A stretch of DNA of 8,536 nt from Lachnospiraceae bacterium (GTDB lineage Bacteria; Bacillota_A; Clostridia; Lachnospirales; Lachnospiraceae): positions 1 to 8,536 of the forward strand of contig VSOD01000170.1 in NCBI GenBank assembly GCA_009774655.1. The letters run 5' to 3'. Below the pieces are notes generated by a model, which saw only the letters and a list, made by a program, of their open reading frames with translations, did not search any database and had not been told where the DNA came from. Shown one piece after another: positions 6,783 through 8,536 of this stretch. The position numbers were made by a program, and so were the translations under genes. The stretch's first letter is position 1. The number at the start of each line of letters is the position of its first letter.

Positions 6783-7415
6783 ATGGGGAAGTTGAAGATT
6801 GGGCGGCTGATGCTGGGCATCTGCCAGACAAATTGCTATTTTATCTACCGGGAGGGATCGCAGGACGTGATTTTCTTCGATCCGGCAGATAAGGGAGATT
6901 ATATTTACGAGACGCTGAAAGAGAAGGGATTTCAGGTAAAAGGGATCCTGCTCACCCACGGACACTTTGATCATATCTGGGGAGTCAACAGGCTTAAGGA
7001 GCTGTCTGGAGCGCCGCTCTATGCCTATGAGGCGGAGAAGGTACTCTGTGAGGATGCGGTCACGAACGTGTCGGACCAGGTGGGGCGGCCTTATACGGTC
7101 AGTCCGGACAGATATCTGCAGGACAATGAAGAGATCACCATAGCCGATATGACCTGCAGGCTGATCGCAACGCCGGGACATACGGTGGGAAGCTGCTGTT
7201 ATTATTTTGCGGAAGAAGGGATTCTGATCGCCGGGGATACACTGTTTCAGGATTCCGTGGGCAGGACGGATCTGGCGACGGGCAGTATGGGCGCCCTTGT
7301 CCGCTCGGTGAAGGAGAAGCTGTTTGTGCTGCCGGAGGAGACGAAGGTATATCCGGGGCACGGAGAAGCGACGACCATCGGCCACGAGAAGAAATATAAC
7401 CCGTTCCTGGCATGA
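6783..7415 (+). CDS. MBL-fold hydrolase, glyoxalase II-like (YcbL-type)
   Basis: This 210-residue cytosolic protein is the usual size for the short, stand-alone glyoxalase II-like branch of the metallo-beta-lactamase family. All metal ligands are present: H59, H61, D63 and H64 in THGHFDH, H133 in TPGHTVGS, D152 in AGDTLF, and H193 in YPGHGEATT. QDSVGRTDL (156-164), after the D152 motif, is typical of this branch. It lacks the C-terminal domain that binds glutathione thioesters in true glyoxalase II, so the physiological substrate is uncertain; related proteins hydrolyse S-acyl thioesters. AAGGAG (6770-6775) lies 7 bases before the ATG at 6783. It follows rel by 104 bases without a terminator, so read-through from the rel promoter is likely. 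Confidence 0.93.
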   Translation: MGKLKIGRLMLGICQTNCYFIYREGSQDVIFFDPADKGDYIYETLKEKGFQVKGILLTHGHFDHIWGVNRLKELSGAPLYAYEAEKVLCEDAVTNVSDQVGRPYTVSPDRYLQDNEEITIADMTCRLIATPGHTVGSCCYYFAEEGILIAGDTLFQDSVGRTDLATGSMGALVRSVKEKLFVLPEETKVYPGHGEATTIGHEKKYNPFLA

Positions 7416-7457
7416 AAAGGGAAGCCGAAGACTGAACTGTTATGCGGTATGTGATAA

Positions 7458-7510
7458 ACAGGCGATTGCCCGCCGGGCTCGATCGCCTGTCTCAATGTAG
7501 CGCTTTTTTT
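7458..7510 (+). terminator. Probable terminator after the MBL hydrolase, with displaced T-tract
   Basis: A perfect 9-bp stem, ACAGGCGAT (7458-7466) with ATCGCCTGT (7482-7490), encloses an inner GCCC (7468-7471)/GGGC (7475-7478) stem. This is a very stable structure. The run of seven T residues (7504-7510) lies 13 bases after the stem rather than directly behind it. Termination is likely but the arrangement is not the textbook one; termination could be partial. Confidence 0.5.
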
Positions 7511-7581
7511 ACAGAAAATGCGGTCAGGACGGCGTCACAGTAGAAGAAGATGTGTTGTTACAGAAAGGCGGCTGCTGCAGG

Positions 7582-8328
7582 ATGGAATCTTCCGAAACAG
7601 GCATACGGATATTCAACAGGGATGTCATCAAGTACATCGCGATGTTTACGATGCTGCTCAATCATATATCGCATATGTTCTTGACCACAGGAAGTATGAC
7701 GGCATTTGTATTTGAGTACGCCGGATATTTTACGGCGCCGACCATGTGTTATTTTCTGGTGGAAGGATATGCATACACGCGCTCTAAGAAGCGGTACGGA
7801 CTGCGGCTTTTGGCCTTTGCGCTGCTCTCGCAGATTCCCTATATGCTTGCTTTCCGGTTCGGCAATTTAAATATGCTCTATACGCTTCTGTGTTGTTTTC
7901 TGATTCTGGTGGTCAGAGAGAAGGCGCCGGGATGGGGGCTTGCAACGACGTTGAGCATCTGCCTGACACTGGCTACTGTGGTGGGAGACTGGGCACTGAT
8001 AGCGCCTGTTTTTACCATAATGTTTTACGACAGCAGAGGGGAGAGGCGCAGGATAATCCGTGGCTATATCGTGGGCTATGCTTTCTTTGCCTTCATGATG
8101 ATACAGACGTATCTGTTTGCGCCATTCTACACGTTCACGGTGCCGGAGGCAATAGCGTGCGGCCTCTTGTCCGGTGCGGGCGTGGTGGTGTCGGCGATCG
8201 TCGTGCTGTTTCTTTATAACGGAAAAAGGGCGAAGCGGGGCAGGACATTCTCCAAGTGGTTCTTCTACCTGTTCTACCCGGGGCATCTGCTGGCGCTTTA
8301 TTTTATAAAAATGTATACAGCGGGATAA
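7582..8328 (+). CDS. TraX-family integral membrane protein
   Basis: This hydrophobic protein of 248 residues has about eight likely membrane segments, near 15-35, 43-62, 72-91, 97-111, 119-148, 161-181, 190-212 and 225-243. NRDVIKYIAMFTMLLNHISHMF (11-32, given as separate motifs NRDVIKYIAMFTM and LNHISHMF), the FLVEGYAYTRSKKRYG region (58-73) and the closing FYLFYPGHLLALYFI (228-242) are typical of the TraX family. TraX was named for the F-plasmid protein that acetylates pilin, and the fold resembles membrane acyltransferases; the role of chromosomal Firmicutes copies is unknown. The start is not certain: ATG 7582 is the first in-frame ATG but has poorly spaced Shine-Dalgarno bases, and GTG 7552 would add 10 residues. 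No transfer genes are nearby. The next gene begins 64 bases downstream without a terminator. Confidence 0.85.
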   Translation: MESSETGIRIFNRDVIKYIAMFTMLLNHISHMFLTTGSMTAFVFEYAGYFTAPTMCYFLVEGYAYTRSKKRYGLRLLAFALLSQIPYMLAFRFGNLNMLYTLLCCFLILVVREKAPGWGLATTLSICLTLATVVGDWALIAPVFTIMFYDSRGERRRIIRGYIVGYAFFAFMMIQTYLFAPFYTFTVPEAIACGLLSGAGVVVSAIVVLFLYNGKRAKRGRTFSKWFFYLFYPGHLLALYFIKMYTAG

Positions 8329-8392
8329 AAGCCGAAAACCGCACTGTCATGCGCAGGAACAGGAAATATGAAAACAATGATGGAGAGACACA

Positions 8393-8536
8393 ATGCCGGA
8401 CGATCGACAGGAAGACAGACAATTTCAAATACGAAGCCTTGCCGGTGAGGTGATGCGGCTGGCCCACGACGGTATCCTGATCAATATGCGGTTTCTGGAT
8501 GTGGCCTTATCGAAGTTAAAGACGGTGTGCAGGGAG
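8393..8536 (+). CDS. Start of an uncharacterised gene, 3' truncated by the window edge; possibly VWA-like metallopeptidase-domain protein
   Basis: Forty-eight codons are visible from ATG 8393 to the end of the window. The start is supported by GGAGAG at 8382-8387, with GGAG 7 bases from the ATG, and by an in-frame TGA just upstream (8378-8380). The segment ILINMRFLDVALSKLK (about 28-43) recalls the N-terminus of DUF2201-type proteins (a putative metallopeptidase domain plus a VWA-like domain), which often accompany a MoxR-type AAA ATPase. This is a recollection of the pattern from a short piece, so the product name is tentative. No signal peptide or membrane segment is seen. Only 64 bases separate it from the TraX-family gene, so co-transcription is plausible. 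Confidence 0.6.
   Translation, partial: MPDDRQEDRQFQIRSLAGEVMRLAHDGILINMRFLDVALSKLKTVCRE

Noticed and set aside
7518..7715. Open frame from ATG 7518 overlapping the TraX-family gene start
   Set aside because: The translation is arginine-rich shadow sequence and ends within the TraX coding region; the TraX frame has clear family motifs.
8256..8453. Open frame overlapping the end of the TraX-family gene and the start of the last gene
   Set aside because: It lies in another frame of two better supported genes and shows no recognisable motif.
1..8536. Possible mobile element, CRISPR array, tRNA/rRNA gene or defence cluster
   Set aside because: No transposase or integrase motif, terminal repeats, regularly spaced direct repeats or RNA gene structure were seen on either strand; the content is housekeeping and hypothetical chromosomal genes.

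Overview
The window is an ordinary chromosomal stretch from a low-to-mid GC member of the Clostridia, most likely a Lachnospiraceae-type organism. This rests on the strong AGGAGG-type ribosome binding sites, a HrcA-type CIRCE operator ahead of groESL, a single long bifunctional Rel protein, and the style of the TraX-family and metallo-beta-lactamase proteins. The family-level assignment is inference from general protein similarity; no rRNA or other marker is present. All supported genes lie on the + strand.

Layout: (1) bases 1-734 hold the 3' part of an MBL-fold metallohydrolase gene whose start lies before the window. (2) A clear sigma-A-type promoter (782-810) drives a 309-aa protein (870-1799) with a degenerate GGDEF domain, ended by a strong intrinsic terminator (1816-1861). 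(3) A 319-base intergenic region carries that terminator, a run of A-tracts repeated about every 10 bases, a promoter, and a perfect CIRCE operator (2048-2074). It leads into groES (2119-2403) and groEL (2515-4137), which end at a terminator near 4180-4215. (4) A near-consensus promoter (4269-4297) precedes a bifunctional (p)ppGpp synthetase/hydrolase gene (start probably 4366, end 6678). It is followed after 104 bases, containing a hairpin without a T-tract, by a second, glyoxalase II-like MBL hydrolase (6783-7415). (5) After a hairpin with a displaced T-tract come a TraX-family membrane protein (about 7582-8328) and the first 48 codons of a gene that runs off the window (8393 onward).

The genes form several separate transcription units. 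groESL is the heat-shock chaperonin operon under HrcA/CIRCE control. rel and the following MBL gene look like a stringent-response/housekeeping unit. The GGDEF-like protein has its own promoter and terminator and probably does not make cyclic di-GMP, because several catalytic positions are changed. I see no prophage, insertion sequence, CRISPR array, tRNA, rRNA or defence system. The points most worth a second look are the degenerate GGDEF protein with an unassigned N-terminal region, the helically phased A-tracts upstream of the groESL promoter, and the TraX-family protein with no conjugation genes near it.
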